In this document: piece after piece, positions 24,189-32,610 of the stretch
Position numbering within the stretch: the stretch's first letter is position 1
Layout of the letters: each line of letters opens with the position of its first letter
Assembly (NCBI GenBank): GCA_964527315.1
Contig: CAZGOQ010000002.1
Location: 1-64,000 of the forward strand
Length of the DNA stretch: 64,000 bases
Direction of reading: 5' to 3'
Source: HGM13006 sp964527315
GTDB lineage: Bacteria > Bacillota > Clostridia > Oscillospirales > Oscillospiraceae
Notes under the pieces: model-generated
What the model saw: the letters and a program-made list of their open reading frames with translations, nothing else
What the model was told of the DNA's origin: nothing
Databases searched by the model: none
Position numbers and translations under genes: made by a program

Positions 24189-25496
24189 TCATTTATGGGG
24201 CTGCGGGTGCCGGTCCGGGATGTTCTGCCGGAGTTTTCCCGGCGCGACACCCTCTACATTGGTAAAGGCGCGGTACATGGTGGCCAGGGAGCAGTATCCG
24301 ACCGCCGCCGCAATGTCCTGAACCGGCATACTTGTGGTCAGCAGCAGTTCTTTTGCCCTGGCGACACGCGCTTTGTGGATCACATCGTTGATGCTTTCAT
24401 TATAGTACCGGCGGAAGGATTCCGCCGTCTCCCGGGGCTTGAGCCGAAATTCCTTTGCAACCGAGGTCAGGCCCATATTCACATCGGATGCGTTTTCCTC
24501 GATAAAGCGCCGAATATCCAACATCAAACTGATATGCCGGTCAGAGGTGCGTTGATGGTGGTGCGCTGCCAGACGTTCCGCGATCGACTGGCTGTTGGCC
24601 AAATATTCGTTCATGGTGCCGCAAGAGATCAATTCCCTGCTGAAATCAATGTTGGATAAGTAGCGCCAATCGGCCAGATTCGCGTCGGTCAGCCGGTATT
24701 GAAGCCGGGAAATAAAACGATTGATGGTCATATTCAGCGCTGTGGGATAGGGCATCCCCTTGCAGTTCATGGCGATCCGATCAAGCTGGTCCCGAAGGCG
24801 CGCTGCTGCGGTGGGAACGTCCTCCGCCTGAATCGCGGCGCAGACCCGTTCCGCCGTGACGTCAAATGTGGCTTCGAACCGTGTGCGCTCCTCCTGATCG
24901 GTAATTCGTGCCTGCATATTCTCGGGAACGCAATAGATTTGGTCATTTGCATTTCGATAAAAGCTGCGGCTGTTTTCAAAATTCTGGACGGAATGATAGG
25001 CCGCTTCCACATCGCCGACGGAATGGCTGCGGCTGCTGATGGTGACGTGTACGGAGAAATCCAGTTCGTTTTTTGCATAGGCCACTACCTGTCGGCAGGT
25101 TTCCTCAATGGGATCCGGTTGATCGTCCGGAATATACAAAAGCCCCAGCAGACAGCCAAGCTGCATCAGGAGAAAACCGCTGATATCCGGCGGCAGAATG
25201 CTTGCATAATACATTCGGAGCGCTTCATACATATTGATGCGGCAGTGATGCCGCTGACGTCCGGAAAGCTGCGCCAGCCGGGGATCGTCCAGCATAAACA
25301 ACACCAGCCGGAAGTCGCTGTCCGGCAGCCGGAGACCCCGGTATGCCATTTCATCGCAGAGGTCCTCCCCCATTTCTCTGGACCGCAGCAGCAGAGAACT
25401 GAGCATTCCATATAGATAGGTGTCATTTTCCCCGTTCAGGGTCCCCACCAGCTGGATGGGGACGTTTAGATTCTCATGCAGCCATTGTTCCAGCAT
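24189..25496 (-). CDS. AraC family transcriptional regulator (YesN-like)
   Basis: The protein has 435 residues. A C-terminal AraC DNA-binding domain with two helix-turn-helix units covers about residues 335-430 (TSVAKEFRLKPRETAESFRRYY and VQDIAAAVGYCSLATMYRAFTNVEG). The first 330 residues are a sensor region resembling the central part of YesN-type regulators, which usually sit beside LipO-type solute-binding proteins, as here. The ATG at 25496 follows GGAAAGGAGC. It is divergent from the Gly-rich protein gene. Likely targets are the lipoprotein at 26638 and cassette B. Confidence 0.9.
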   Translation of the reverse strand: MLEQWLHENLNVPIQLVGTLNGENDTYLYGMLSSLLLRSREMGEDLCDEMAYRGLRLPDSDFRLVLFMLDDPRLAQLSGRQRHHCRINMYEALRMYYASILPPDISGFLLMQLGCLLGLLYIPDDQPDPIEETCRQVVAYAKNELDFSVHVTISSRSHSVGDVEAAYHSVQNFENSRSFYRNANDQIYCVPENMQARITDQEERTRFEATFDVTAERVCAAIQAEDVPTAAARLRDQLDRIAMNCKGMPYPTALNMTINRFISRLQYRLTDANLADWRYLSNIDFSRELISCGTMNEYLANSQSIAERLAAHHHQRTSDRHISLMLDIRRFIEENASDVNMGLTSVAKEFRLKPRETAESFRRYYNESINDVIHKARVARAKELLLTTSMPVQDIAAAVGYCSLATMYRAFTNVEGVAPGKLRQNIPDRHPQPHK

Positions 25497-25570
25497 AGCG
25501 GCTCCTTTCCTGTACCATATGATCGTGTTGGATTCATTATAACATATTTTTATGCAGAAACAAGGCGAAT

Positions 25571-25600
25571 TCCTCAATTTCCGCTCTGCTTTCTCAATTT
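25571..25600. promoter_or_regulatory. Operator-like direct repeats in the AraC divergent region
   Basis: TCCTCAATTT (25571-25580) and TTCTCAATTT (25591-25600) are 20 bp apart between the divergent AraC gene and the Gly-rich protein gene. The spacing suits an AraC-type dimer. Confidence 0.5.
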
Positions 25601-25718
25601 TTGCAAAAACAGACCGCCTGGCCATTGTCAGCCATTTGTACCTTCTTGATGAACAAATCTTTGTGTGAAATAATGCGCTTGTAGGAATAAAAAAGACTAT
25701 TTTTTGGAGGTTTTCACT

Positions 25719-26459
25719 ATGGCAGACAACATTGAGCGTATCAATTTTAACGACGTTGCCGCCGCGCTGGGGTATGTTGCGGAAGGCGGCCCCGGCGGTC
25801 CCGGAAGAGGGGCGGGCGGATCCGGAGGGCCTGGAGGAGCGGGAGCCGGCAAGCCCAGCGGCCCACCCAAATTCCCCACGGATCCAGCTTCCATCCGAAG
25901 GAACTCGGAGCGGTTTAAGAAGATGTGGCCTGACGACCGGGCAATGAAGCTTCAGGACTATTTCAACGACTATGTTGTGTCCGGCAGGCCGATAGAATTT
26001 GAGGGACATTCCATTTGCTGGGCCATGATCGCCCTTCAGCAGAAGCTGCTGCCCAATCGGGTTCTCATGTATATGCCGCCCTTTGGCAAGAGCCTGGATC
26101 TGATTCCCATGAAGCGTGTGGAAAACCCCAGGGATAATCCCATGATGAAGTTTGACATTACGGAGCAGGGCGATGACGTCCGCATTGTGGTAACGCTTTT
26201 GAATGACGGCAATCCGGATCCCTTCCAGATGTCCCTTGGCGATGTGGAGATCAAGGAGATCGGTTCCGGCAAAAACATCTGGCTGGAACTGGTGGGCGCC
26301 CATTATCTCTTCATGTTTGATATGCCCAAGACCTTCGGAAAGGACTGCAAAACCATGTACTATAAAGAGGGCGGGGAGCAGTGGTATTGCGTGGCGTCCA
26401 ATGAGCCATCGGTCAAGGTTGGGGATAAGCCCGCAAAGAGTCCCTTTGAGAAATCGTGA
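25719..26459 (+). CDS. Unknown protein with a Gly/Pro-rich N-terminal tract
   Basis: The protein has 246 residues and I do not recognise its family. After about 20 residues comes a low-complexity stretch, GGPGGPGRGAGGSGGPGG, then a Pro-rich linker and a compact domain of about 190 residues with several beta strands (ENPRDNPMMKFDITEQGDDVRIVVTLL and onward). No signal peptide or membrane segment is present. A similar Gly-Pro tract occurs in A3 of cassette A. The ATG at 25719 follows TTGGAGG. It lies between the AraC gene and the solute-binding lipoprotein and probably belongs to the same regulon. Confidence 0.78.
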   Translation: MADNIERINFNDVAAALGYVAEGGPGGPGRGAGGSGGPGGAGAGKPSGPPKFPTDPASIRRNSERFKKMWPDDRAMKLQDYFNDYVVSGRPIEFEGHSICWAMIALQQKLLPNRVLMYMPPFGKSLDLIPMKRVENPRDNPMMKFDITEQGDDVRIVVTLLNDGNPDPFQMSLGDVEIKEIGSGKNIWLELVGAHYLFMFDMPKTFGKDCKTMYYKEGGEQWYCVASNEPSVKVGDKPAKSPFEKS

Positions 26460-26553
26460 CGGCTGCGTTTTCCGTTCTGCGTCGGCTTGCGTTGGCAAAA
26501 GGTTTCAGCGGGTTAAGAAACAGGATTGCAAAGATCATTAAAGCCAACCTGTT

Positions 26554-26574
26554 TTTTCAAATTCACGAAAACAT
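26554..26574 (+). promoter_or_regulatory. Shared upstream box before solute-binding lipoprotein 2
   Basis: TTTTCAAATTCAC followed by GAAAACAT is repeated, with one change, before cassette B (28448-28468). It lies 23 bp upstream of the -10 box. It is a likely operator for a regulator encoded in this locus. Confidence 0.6.
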
Positions 26575-26603
26575 TGAAAAACGAGAAGTGGCTTTGCTAT
26601 GAT
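26574..26603 (+). promoter_or_regulatory. Promoter of solute-binding lipoprotein 2
   Basis: TTGAAA (26574-26579), an 18-bp spacer and TATGAT (26598-26603) lie 34 bp before the ATG at 26638. Confidence 0.6.
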
Positions 26604-26637
26604 GCATTTGTGACCATCATTTAAGGAGGATTCAGCT

Positions 26638-28374
26638 ATGAAAAAGAAATCTGTAATTGCATTGCTTTTGGCGATGACCATGTTGCTCGGTCTGCTAGTG
26701 GGCTGCGGTGACACTGCCGGAAGCAGCGTGGCGACCGATTCCTCTGTTCAGTCGGAAGCTGCGGCGCCCTCAGAAGAGCCTGTGCCTGTAGAGGAAACTT
26801 CTGAGCAGGAGCCGATTGCGTCTGTAGAGGAGTCTGAAATTGAAGAGCCAACCGGGCCGGAAGCATACTATGCCTGCGAGGAGACTACGGAGATTACCGT
26901 GCTGTTCCAGTATGCGGCATGGTTCCAGGGCTTTTTCCCGGAAGGCTGGGGAAAGTCTGAATTCTGGGCAGAACTTGGTGCAGCGACCAACACCACATGG
27001 AGTCTGCAGGAAGTTGGAAACTTAGCATGGGCGGAAAATGTCAATCTGCTCTGTGCCGCGGGCGATCTGCCTGATGTAATCATGAACATCGGCAGCGTCT
27101 ACAATGGCGGCCTTGCGGCAGCCATCCGTGACGAACAGATCATTGATATTGCGCCGCTGGTGGAAGAAAATGCACCCCATTACTACAAATATCTGACTGC
27201 GGACGATTACACACTGAAAAGCACCTTGACTGACGATGGTCAGATGGGCGGAATGTACCCGCTGACAAAGGAGCCGGATCCGTTGACCGACGGCCTGTGG
27301 ATCCGCCAGGATTGGCTGGATGAACTTGGTATGGAGATCCCCAGGGATCCTGCGTCTTTGAAGAAAACTCTGGAGGCCTTTTCCTCTGAGTTTGGCGCGA
27401 CCACCGGCTTCTTCCAGATGATCCGTGCTGGAGACAGCACCATTGGCCCCGCCGCAGAGGGCATTTGGAATGCCTACGGCCCGGTCAACTACTTCCTGGA
27501 TGATTCCGGAAAGATTCAGATCTCCTTTATGCAGGATTATTACTTTGAGTATCTGGAGTTTCTGCAGTCTCTGGCCAATGGGGGCCTGTTCCTGACCTCT
27601 ACTATGACCGATCAGAAAGCGTCCGAACTGTTTGCATCGGGCAGCATCGGCATCGAGGGAGACTCCGTTTCCAACGTGCCCTCCTATATCATTCTTCTGC
27701 CGGAGGAAGAGCAGGCAAAAATTGAACTGGTTCCCATGGCGGCAATTGGAGAGCCAACAGAGTTTGGCGCGATCCCGTCCAATATCAGCGGCGCCAACGC
27801 GGGCGGCGGAAATGTCAGCATTTCTACGAACTGCAAAGCCCCGGAGGTCGTAATCAAGGCCTTTGATTATCTCTTTACAGAGCCGGGTGGTATGCTCTCT
27901 GTCTACGGTATTGAGGGACTGTCCTATGAATTGGACGAAAACGGCGAGCCTTATCTGACGGATCTGATCATGAACAACCCTGACGGCATTCCCACCAATG
28001 CGGCACTGGGCTACTGGTGCAACCCGGGGATGCCCGGTCTTGGCGACGCCAGACGGACAGAAGCTTCCTATACGGATGTTCAGAAATCCGCTGCGGAGGT
28101 GTGGGCATCTGCTTACACCGGTTCCTCTGCTACAGTGGGCGTGGATGGACTCTCTCTAACAGAGGAGGAAAAAGATGCAATTTCCGTCTATATCTCTGAT
28201 ATGAAAACCTATGCGGACGAATGGATCAACAATGTGATCTTCAACGACGGCGATCTGAGTGATGCGGCGATTGCGGGATTCCGCGCATATTTGCAGGATA
28301 CCATGCATTTGGATGAAATTCTGGAGGTATACAACACCGCTTACGAAAGATTCCAGAGCCGCAGCCTGAAATAA
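26638..28374 (+). CDS. Extracellular solute-binding lipoprotein (LipO/YtcQ-like), copy 2
   Basis: The protein has 578 residues. A signal peptide with lipobox LLVGCG and an acidic linker precede a long family 1 solute-binding domain, with GDLPDVIMNIGSVYNGG and IRQDWLDELGMEIP in common with the other two copies. It should be anchored on the outer face of the membrane. No permease or ATPase gene is nearby. Cassette B starts 177 bp downstream, and a probable box for the same regulator precedes both, so the lipoprotein likely captures the compound that cassette B acts on. Confidence 0.9.
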   Translation: MKKKSVIALLLAMTMLLGLLVGCGDTAGSSVATDSSVQSEAAAPSEEPVPVEETSEQEPIASVEESEIEEPTGPEAYYACEETTEITVLFQYAAWFQGFFPEGWGKSEFWAELGAATNTTWSLQEVGNLAWAENVNLLCAAGDLPDVIMNIGSVYNGGLAAAIRDEQIIDIAPLVEENAPHYYKYLTADDYTLKSTLTDDGQMGGMYPLTKEPDPLTDGLWIRQDWLDELGMEIPRDPASLKKTLEAFSSEFGATTGFFQMIRAGDSTIGPAAEGIWNAYGPVNYFLDDSGKIQISFMQDYYFEYLEFLQSLANGGLFLTSTMTDQKASELFASGSIGIEGDSVSNVPSYIILLPEEEQAKIELVPMAAIGEPTEFGAIPSNISGANAGGGNVSISTNCKAPEVVIKAFDYLFTEPGGMLSVYGIEGLSYELDENGEPYLTDLIMNNPDGIPTNAALGYWCNPGMPGLGDARRTEASYTDVQKSAAEVWASAYTGSSATVGVDGLSLTEEEKDAISVYISDMKTYADEWINNVIFNDGDLSDAAIAGFRAYLQDTMHLDEILEVYNTAYERFQSRSLK

Positions 28375-28381
28375 GAAAATG

Positions 28382-28418
28382 AGGGGTCGCCGCAAATCAT
28401 GCGACGGCCCCGTTTCCG
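28382..28418 (+). terminator. Probable terminator after solute-binding lipoprotein 2
   Basis: GGGGTCGCCGCA and TGCGACGGCCCC form a 12-bp stem with one mismatch, followed by only a short T run. Confidence 0.5.
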
Positions 28419-28447
28419 CAAGCGGGCTGCTCAAATGCCGCGAGTTC

Positions 28448-28498
28448 TTTTCAAATTCACAAAAACATAATGATTTTTAATCGTTCCAGTGCTATAAT
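28448..28498 (+). promoter_or_regulatory. Promoter and shared upstream box of cassette B
   Basis: TTTTCAAATTCAC then AAAAACAT (28448-28468) matches the box before the lipoprotein at 26638 at 20 of 21 positions. It lies 24 bp before a perfect TATAAT (28493-28498). No good -35 box is present, as expected for activator-dependent transcription. The inverted half-site TTTGAAAAGAAC here is also found upstream of cassette A. Confidence 0.6.
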
Positions 28499-28551
28499 GT
28501 TTCCGATCAAATTTCAAATATCATGCACGCAAAAAAGAATGGAGGTATTCT

Positions 28552-29277
28552 ATGAAAACATTTACACCGGAGGAACTCCTCTGTCGGCTGGAATGGCGGA
28601 GGGAGATCCGGAATCTCATGGGTAAAATGTCCCATGACTATGCGGTCAAGCAGGAAGCGGAAATCTATGACCGCTATTTCAGCCGCCGGGAGGATGTATG
28701 CCTGGGTTTAAACAATGGCTATTATAAAGGCGCCGAGGCCGTTTCCGGCTACTATCGGGCGCTGGGAGAGGAGATCCGGCTCGGATCTCAGCTGATCCAG
28801 CAGCTGTTTCCAAAAGAACTCGGAGACAAGAGCGCGGAGGAACTTTATGGCGTAGGCATGATCTCCTATGTACCTTTTGAATCTCAGGTCATTGAGATTG
28901 CGGACGACGGCAAGACGGCAAAGGGCATCTGGAATGTCCGAGGCTCCACGTGCCGTCTGACAGAAAGCGGCCCTGTGGCCAACTGGATCTTCGGCTGGGC
29001 TGCGGCGGACTTTGTGCTGGAGGACGAAGAGTGGAAGCTTCTGAATCTGCTGCTGGTCTATAATGTGGATCATCAGAGCGGCGTTGGCTTCTGCGAGGAA
29101 GAAAAGAAATTTGAGCCGGTTTCCGGGCTGGAAGCGATGTCGGAATTCAAGCTTCCGGGGCCAAATGTGCCAACGACAGTGATGGAGACTTTTTATCCGG
29201 ACCGTCCCAAGGCCAAAAGCCCCAGGATCCCGGAGCCGTATACCACTTTTGCCGAGACATTCAGCTATGGTATTTGA
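28552..29277 (+). CDS. NTF2/SnoaL-like protein B1
   Basis: The protein has 241 residues, a paralogue of A1 (22352-23077) with the same length and the same final residues AETFSYGI. The N-terminal REIRNLMGKMSHDYAV, central DVCLGLNNGYYKGAEAV and VIEIADDGKTAKGIW segments align with A1. NTF2-like proteins of this class may be dehydratases, isomerases or non-catalytic binders. It is the first gene of cassette B; the next start follows 14 bp after its stop codon. Confidence 0.82.
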   Translation: MKTFTPEELLCRLEWRREIRNLMGKMSHDYAVKQEAEIYDRYFSRREDVCLGLNNGYYKGAEAVSGYYRALGEEIRLGSQLIQQLFPKELGDKSAEELYGVGMISYVPFESQVIEIADDGKTAKGIWNVRGSTCRLTESGPVANWIFGWAAADFVLEDEEWKLLNLLLVYNVDHQSGVGFCEEEKKFEPVSGLEAMSEFKLPGPNVPTTVMETFYPDRPKAKSPRIPEPYTTFAETFSYGI

Positions 29278-29291
29278 GAGGAGGATGACGG

Positions 29292-30071
29292 ATGGAAAAA
29301 TTTAAAGAATACAAGCGGGAGTTCACGGATGAGGAAATGGTACTGCATGCCTGGGATAAGGAAATGATCCAGAATCTGATCAGCCGCTTTCAGCTGATGT
29401 GGGGCAACGGCGATACGGACGAAGCGATAGATACCCTATGGGTCAAGGAGCCGGCACATACCGCAGATGCATCCTTTGCCACCAATACCGGCTTCTTTGT
29501 TGGCATCGACGAGGTAAAACGTCATTTGACCAAAGAATATCAGGCGGAAGAACAGAAAACACTGGCGGCATTCCAAAAGGCCGATCCGACAAAATATGCG
29601 GATGCGGAGTTGGGATTGGGTATGACGGCCATGCATTCCTGCACCACGCCGCTGCTGTTTATCTCTGTGGACGATCAGTATGCCCGGTATCTCTGCTATG
29701 ATCTGGGCATGACCGGAAAGGGAAAACCCGACGGCACGGCGGAATGCTATTTTGAGTTTGCGCCCATTCTGATCGAACTGGTTCGGGAGAAGGACGGCTG
29801 GAAGATCTGGCACATGGTGGAGGAGCATGATTTCTCCATCCCCAGCGGCGTCAACTATAATGAGTTTGCAACAGTGCTGGGAGACAAGGACCCTGTATTC
29901 CGGCTCTGCGGTGATCCAACGGTGAAAAAAGAAGTCTATGACAACCAGTACGGCTGGGAATACCTGTTCTATGATATGCCCCGGCCCTTTAAGACCTATG
30001 ACGAAGACGAGGGCTACGGCCCCAGGGGCAAGGTTGGCCGTAAGTTCTACGAGCGGCTGGAAATGATTTGA
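29292..30071 (+). CDS. NTF2/SnoaL-like protein B2
   Basis: The protein has 259 residues, a paralogue of A2. Shared features are AIDTLWVKEPAHTAD, a GFFVGIDEVKRHL helix and KDGWKIWHMVEEHDFSIPSG near residue 180. It has no signal peptide. It lies 14 bp after B1 and 12 bp before B3, the same close spacing as in cassette A. Confidence 0.8.
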   Translation: MEKFKEYKREFTDEEMVLHAWDKEMIQNLISRFQLMWGNGDTDEAIDTLWVKEPAHTADASFATNTGFFVGIDEVKRHLTKEYQAEEQKTLAAFQKADPTKYADAELGLGMTAMHSCTTPLLFISVDDQYARYLCYDLGMTGKGKPDGTAECYFEFAPILIELVREKDGWKIWHMVEEHDFSIPSGVNYNEFATVLGDKDPVFRLCGDPTVKKEVYDNQYGWEYLFYDMPRPFKTYDEDEGYGPRGKVGRKFYERLEMI

Positions 30072-30083
30072 GGAGGCAGAGAC

Positions 30084-30995
30084 ATGAACAAAAATAAATC
30101 CTTCCATGATCGTGTGGCTGCCGTGGTAGCCGGGCAAAAGGTCGAGGAACTCAAGGCCCGCCATGCATATCTGCATGGTATTAACCGCAGCCGTGAAGAG
30201 TACGGCACATTCTGGCTCCGTTCGGACAACTCCACCTTTGGCCATACCTTTGGCCGCATGATGGGCTATCAGGAACTGGTTCCGGCCCATTTTGGTGACC
30301 CCCTGCGGGCAAACGCCTTCGCGCCTGCGGATAGTGAGGATGTGGGCGGTATGGGTCCCACCAGGGACAAGGACGGAAAGGAAGAAGAGGGGATGCCCTT
30401 TGAGAATATCTCTGAAAAGACCTTTGACCGTCCCACAAAAATGCGGGATATTTACGGAAAAATGAACCTCTACGGACATAACCCCGGCACCTTTGGGCAG
30501 AGTTGCCATGTGCTGGCGTCCCCGGTGATCGAGGTAGCGGAGGACGGAAAGTCCGCCCGAAGCTTTTATCTGACGCCCGGCACCATGATGGGCATGAACG
30601 GCCAGAATGGAGGCCGTTCCGGCGGCTATTTGTGGGAGCGCTATGGCAGCGATTTCGTCTATCGGGACGGAAGATGGTGGTGGTTCCATGAGCAGGTCTG
30701 CCCGGACATTGGCGACAGTTATGACGCCAACAACTGGGCACAGGATCGCTTCCGAAAATATATCTCCGGCGAACTGAATGTGGGCAACTGCTCCGGACCT
30801 CCCAGAAGCGGGATCTCGGATCTCCGGCAGGTCCACAATGACATCAGCATCATCCAGACCGTGCAGGACACCGTTCCCTGCCCGGAGCCCTATGAGAAGC
30901 TGGATGAAAGCCATACTTATTCCCCGGGCTGCGCCGATTTTGAGGATATCTATCTCTATCCGGCCACCAAGGGCTACGGCGATCCGATCTATTAA
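30084..30995 (+). CDS. NTF2/SnoaL-like protein B3
   Basis: The protein has 303 residues, a paralogue of A3 in position and fold. RHAYLHGINRSREEYGTFWLR corresponds to WHAILHASGHTTEEIETFWAK. HVLASPVIEVAEDGKSARSFYLTPG matches the equivalent A3 strand pair, and YRDGRWWWFHE matches REDGFWKIVHE. It lacks the Gly-Gly-Pro tract of A3 but has a middle insertion (about residues 85-115). A strong hairpin follows its stop codon. Confidence 0.8.
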   Translation: MNKNKSFHDRVAAVVAGQKVEELKARHAYLHGINRSREEYGTFWLRSDNSTFGHTFGRMMGYQELVPAHFGDPLRANAFAPADSEDVGGMGPTRDKDGKEEEGMPFENISEKTFDRPTKMRDIYGKMNLYGHNPGTFGQSCHVLASPVIEVAEDGKSARSFYLTPGTMMGMNGQNGGRSGGYLWERYGSDFVYRDGRWWWFHEQVCPDIGDSYDANNWAQDRFRKYISGELNVGNCSGPPRSGISDLRQVHNDISIIQTVQDTVPCPEPYEKLDESHTYSPGCADFEDIYLYPATKGYGDPIY

Positions 30996-31001
30996 AATGT
31001 A

Positions 31002-31045
31002 CGCGTCCCCTGAAATGCTGCTATTTCAGGGGACGCGGTAGTTTC
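31002..31045 (+). terminator. Strong hairpin after cassette B
   Basis: A perfect 15-bp stem (CGCGTCCCCTGAAAT, 31002-31016, pairing with 31023-31037) follows the B3 stop codon by 7 bp. The downstream T run is short. Confidence 0.75.
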
Positions 31046-31078
31046 AAGGGACTGTTGTGTGACAGCCAATGCATACCG

Positions 31079-31219
31079 TCATGGCATTGGCATGGCGGCC
31101 GGTGCGGCCTGACAGGTCACGGCGCCGTCTGGAATTTTGTCCGTGAGGATGACCCGGTTGTCAGGCAACGGCACATCCGGAAGAACGACCGCTTCGCCTG
31201 ATTTCAGATATTCACCCAT
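31079..31219 (-). CDS. Possible small ORF or gene fragment
   Basis: A 46-codon frame on the minus strand (MGEYLKSGEAVVLPDVPLPD and so on, ending PAAMPMP) follows the small membrane protein gene. The frame stays open upstream into that gene's 3' end and there is no ribosome site. It may be a remnant of a longer gene's C terminus. I could not assign a family. Confidence 0.25.
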   Translation of the reverse strand: MGEYLKSGEAVVLPDVPLPDNRVILTDKIPDGAVTCQAAPAAMPMP

Positions 31220-31253
31220 CGAACGCAAAATTGGCCTGCTGGAACGGGCGTTT

Positions 31254-31640
31254 TCAAAATTCTTTTCCGCCCCCTCCGCGCTTATCTGGAATAAAAAGCG
31301 CGATGATTAACTGGACCGCACCGACCGCCGGAAAGGCAATCAATAGCCGGTTCGTGGTTCCGTAGATATCCAGTACGCCCCTGTAGATGCAGCCCAAGGT
31401 CAGCCAGACGACGCCGCCTCCCCAGAACTGCCGGGACAGGAGGGGCTTTCCGTTTCGAATCAGCAGTTCTGCAAGCACGCCGCCCAATAAAGGAACCGCA
31501 AAGGCTCCGATCATAAAGATACTGTAAACCTGATGGGAGAAAAATTCATAGACGATTCCGAACAGCAGGCAGAATCCCGTCGCCGCAGCATAGCAGCGCC
31601 GCCCAAATTTAATAGCCGATATAGACAATGTCGCTGACAC
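31254..31640 (-). CDS. Small membrane protein
   Basis: The protein has up to 128 residues with about four hydrophobic segments (for example FCLLFGIVYEFF and AFAVPLLGGVLAELLI) and a Gly/Lys tail. I do not recognise the family. The frame opens with a GTG at 31640 inside the 3' end of the preceding gene; a TTG at 31628 is better spaced from AAAGGAG. It overlaps the phosphodiester glycosidase-like gene by up to 32 bp. Confidence 0.65.
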   Translation of the reverse strand: MSATLSISAIKFGRRCYAAATGFCLLFGIVYEFFSHQVYSIFMIGAFAVPLLGGVLAELLIRNGKPLLSRQFWGGGVVWLTLGCIYRGVLDIYGTTNRLLIAFPAVGAVQLIIALFIPDKRGGGGKEF

Positions 31641-32610
31641 TCCTTTCTCCGTCGGAGGAATGTCCCTTCCTGCTGCTCGTTGTGGTCGGAGAATTGATCA
31701 CCGTGCCGCCAAACACCATGGTGGAACTGCCACCGCCGTCAAGATTGTAGGCGATCTCCGTTCCGAGACGCTGCATAAACGCGGCAAGCTGGTAAAGGGA
31801 CAGGCCGGCACTTTCGCTGGTCCTCCCATCAGCGACAACAAACACATAGTGGAGCGGACCCATGATGCCAATGGCGGTTCTCGGATTACTGGTCATGGCC
31901 TTGTCCACCTCATCTGTGCTGGTGACAGCTATCTCACCGTTTTCAATGAGTCCGGGTCCAAAGCACAGCACCTGTGAAGCGCCCTGTTCCAAAAGCGTTT
32001 CCGCAGAAATATCATCCTCGCAAATGACGTCCATGGAACCGTCCTGATAGATGACGAGATCCTCCTGCCCGTTTTTTCCGGTACTCCGATAAATTACGCC
32101 GTTTCGAAGCACATAGCCACTTTCCTGCACACCGTAATAGTCGCCGTTAATCGCCAGAATTGCCTGTACGGATGTTGCGATCTCGGAAGTGGGCGCGGTA
32201 ACATTTTTGCCATAGGCAGACTGCGCAAAGGCGGTTTTCAGGTATTCAGGGGAGGAAATATGAATGTCCGCCACATGAATGGTGGTGTCACCGTCATGAT
32301 AGGTGTCAAGGGAAATGGCAATATTCTGATCTGTATAGGAGTTCTCCGTGAAAACCGTGGTTTCAGTAAAGGGGGGCATAATGGATCCATCCCCCGGTAC
32401 GGTTTCCGGCTCTGACGCCGCGCTGTGCTCGGGCATTGCGGATGGAGCAGCGGAGACAGCCCCTGCTGCGTCCGGCTGCAGGGGCAGGGCGCCGGGACCC
32501 TGCTCTACGACGACACTTACCCGGGCGATGACAAAGGTATCAAGGGAAATATATACGGTAAAGAGAACCGCCAGCAGTGCGGACAGAAAAATCGGAAGAT
32601 ACTTACGCAT
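31609..32610 (-). CDS. Phosphodiester glycosidase family (NAGPA-like) membrane-anchored protein
   Basis: The protein has 333 residues. One N-terminal membrane segment (IFLSALLAVLFTVYISL) is followed by a Pro/Ser/Glu linker and the NAGPA/DUF2233 domain. That domain is marked by AILAINGDYYG, PRTAIGIMGPLHYVFVVADGR and YNLDGGGSSTMVFGG. Members remove sugar from phosphodiester-linked glycans. The domain should sit outside the cell. It overlaps the upstream GT2-GtrA gene by 8 bp, so the two may work on the same surface polymer. Confidence 0.88.
   Translation of the reverse strand: MRKYLPIFLSALLAVLFTVYISLDTFVIARVSVVVEQGPGALPLQPDAAGAVSAAPSAMPEHSAASEPETVPGDGSIMPPFTETTVFTENSYTDQNIAISLDTYHDGDTTIHVADIHISSPEYLKTAFAQSAYGKNVTAPTSEIATSVQAILAINGDYYGVQESGYVLRNGVIYRSTGKNGQEDLVIYQDGSMDVICEDDISAETLLEQGASQVLCFGPGLIENGEIAVTSTDEVDKAMTSNPRTAIGIMGPLHYVFVVADGRTSESAGLSLYQLAAFMQRLGTEIAYNLDGGGSSTMVFGGTVINSPTTTSSRKGHSSDGERSVSDIVYIGY

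Noticed and set aside
24189..26498. A 769-codon minus-strand frame extending the AraC gene upstream
   Set aside because: The extension is antisense to the Gly/Pro-rich protein gene. The ATG at 25496 has a good ribosome site and begins the family-like region.
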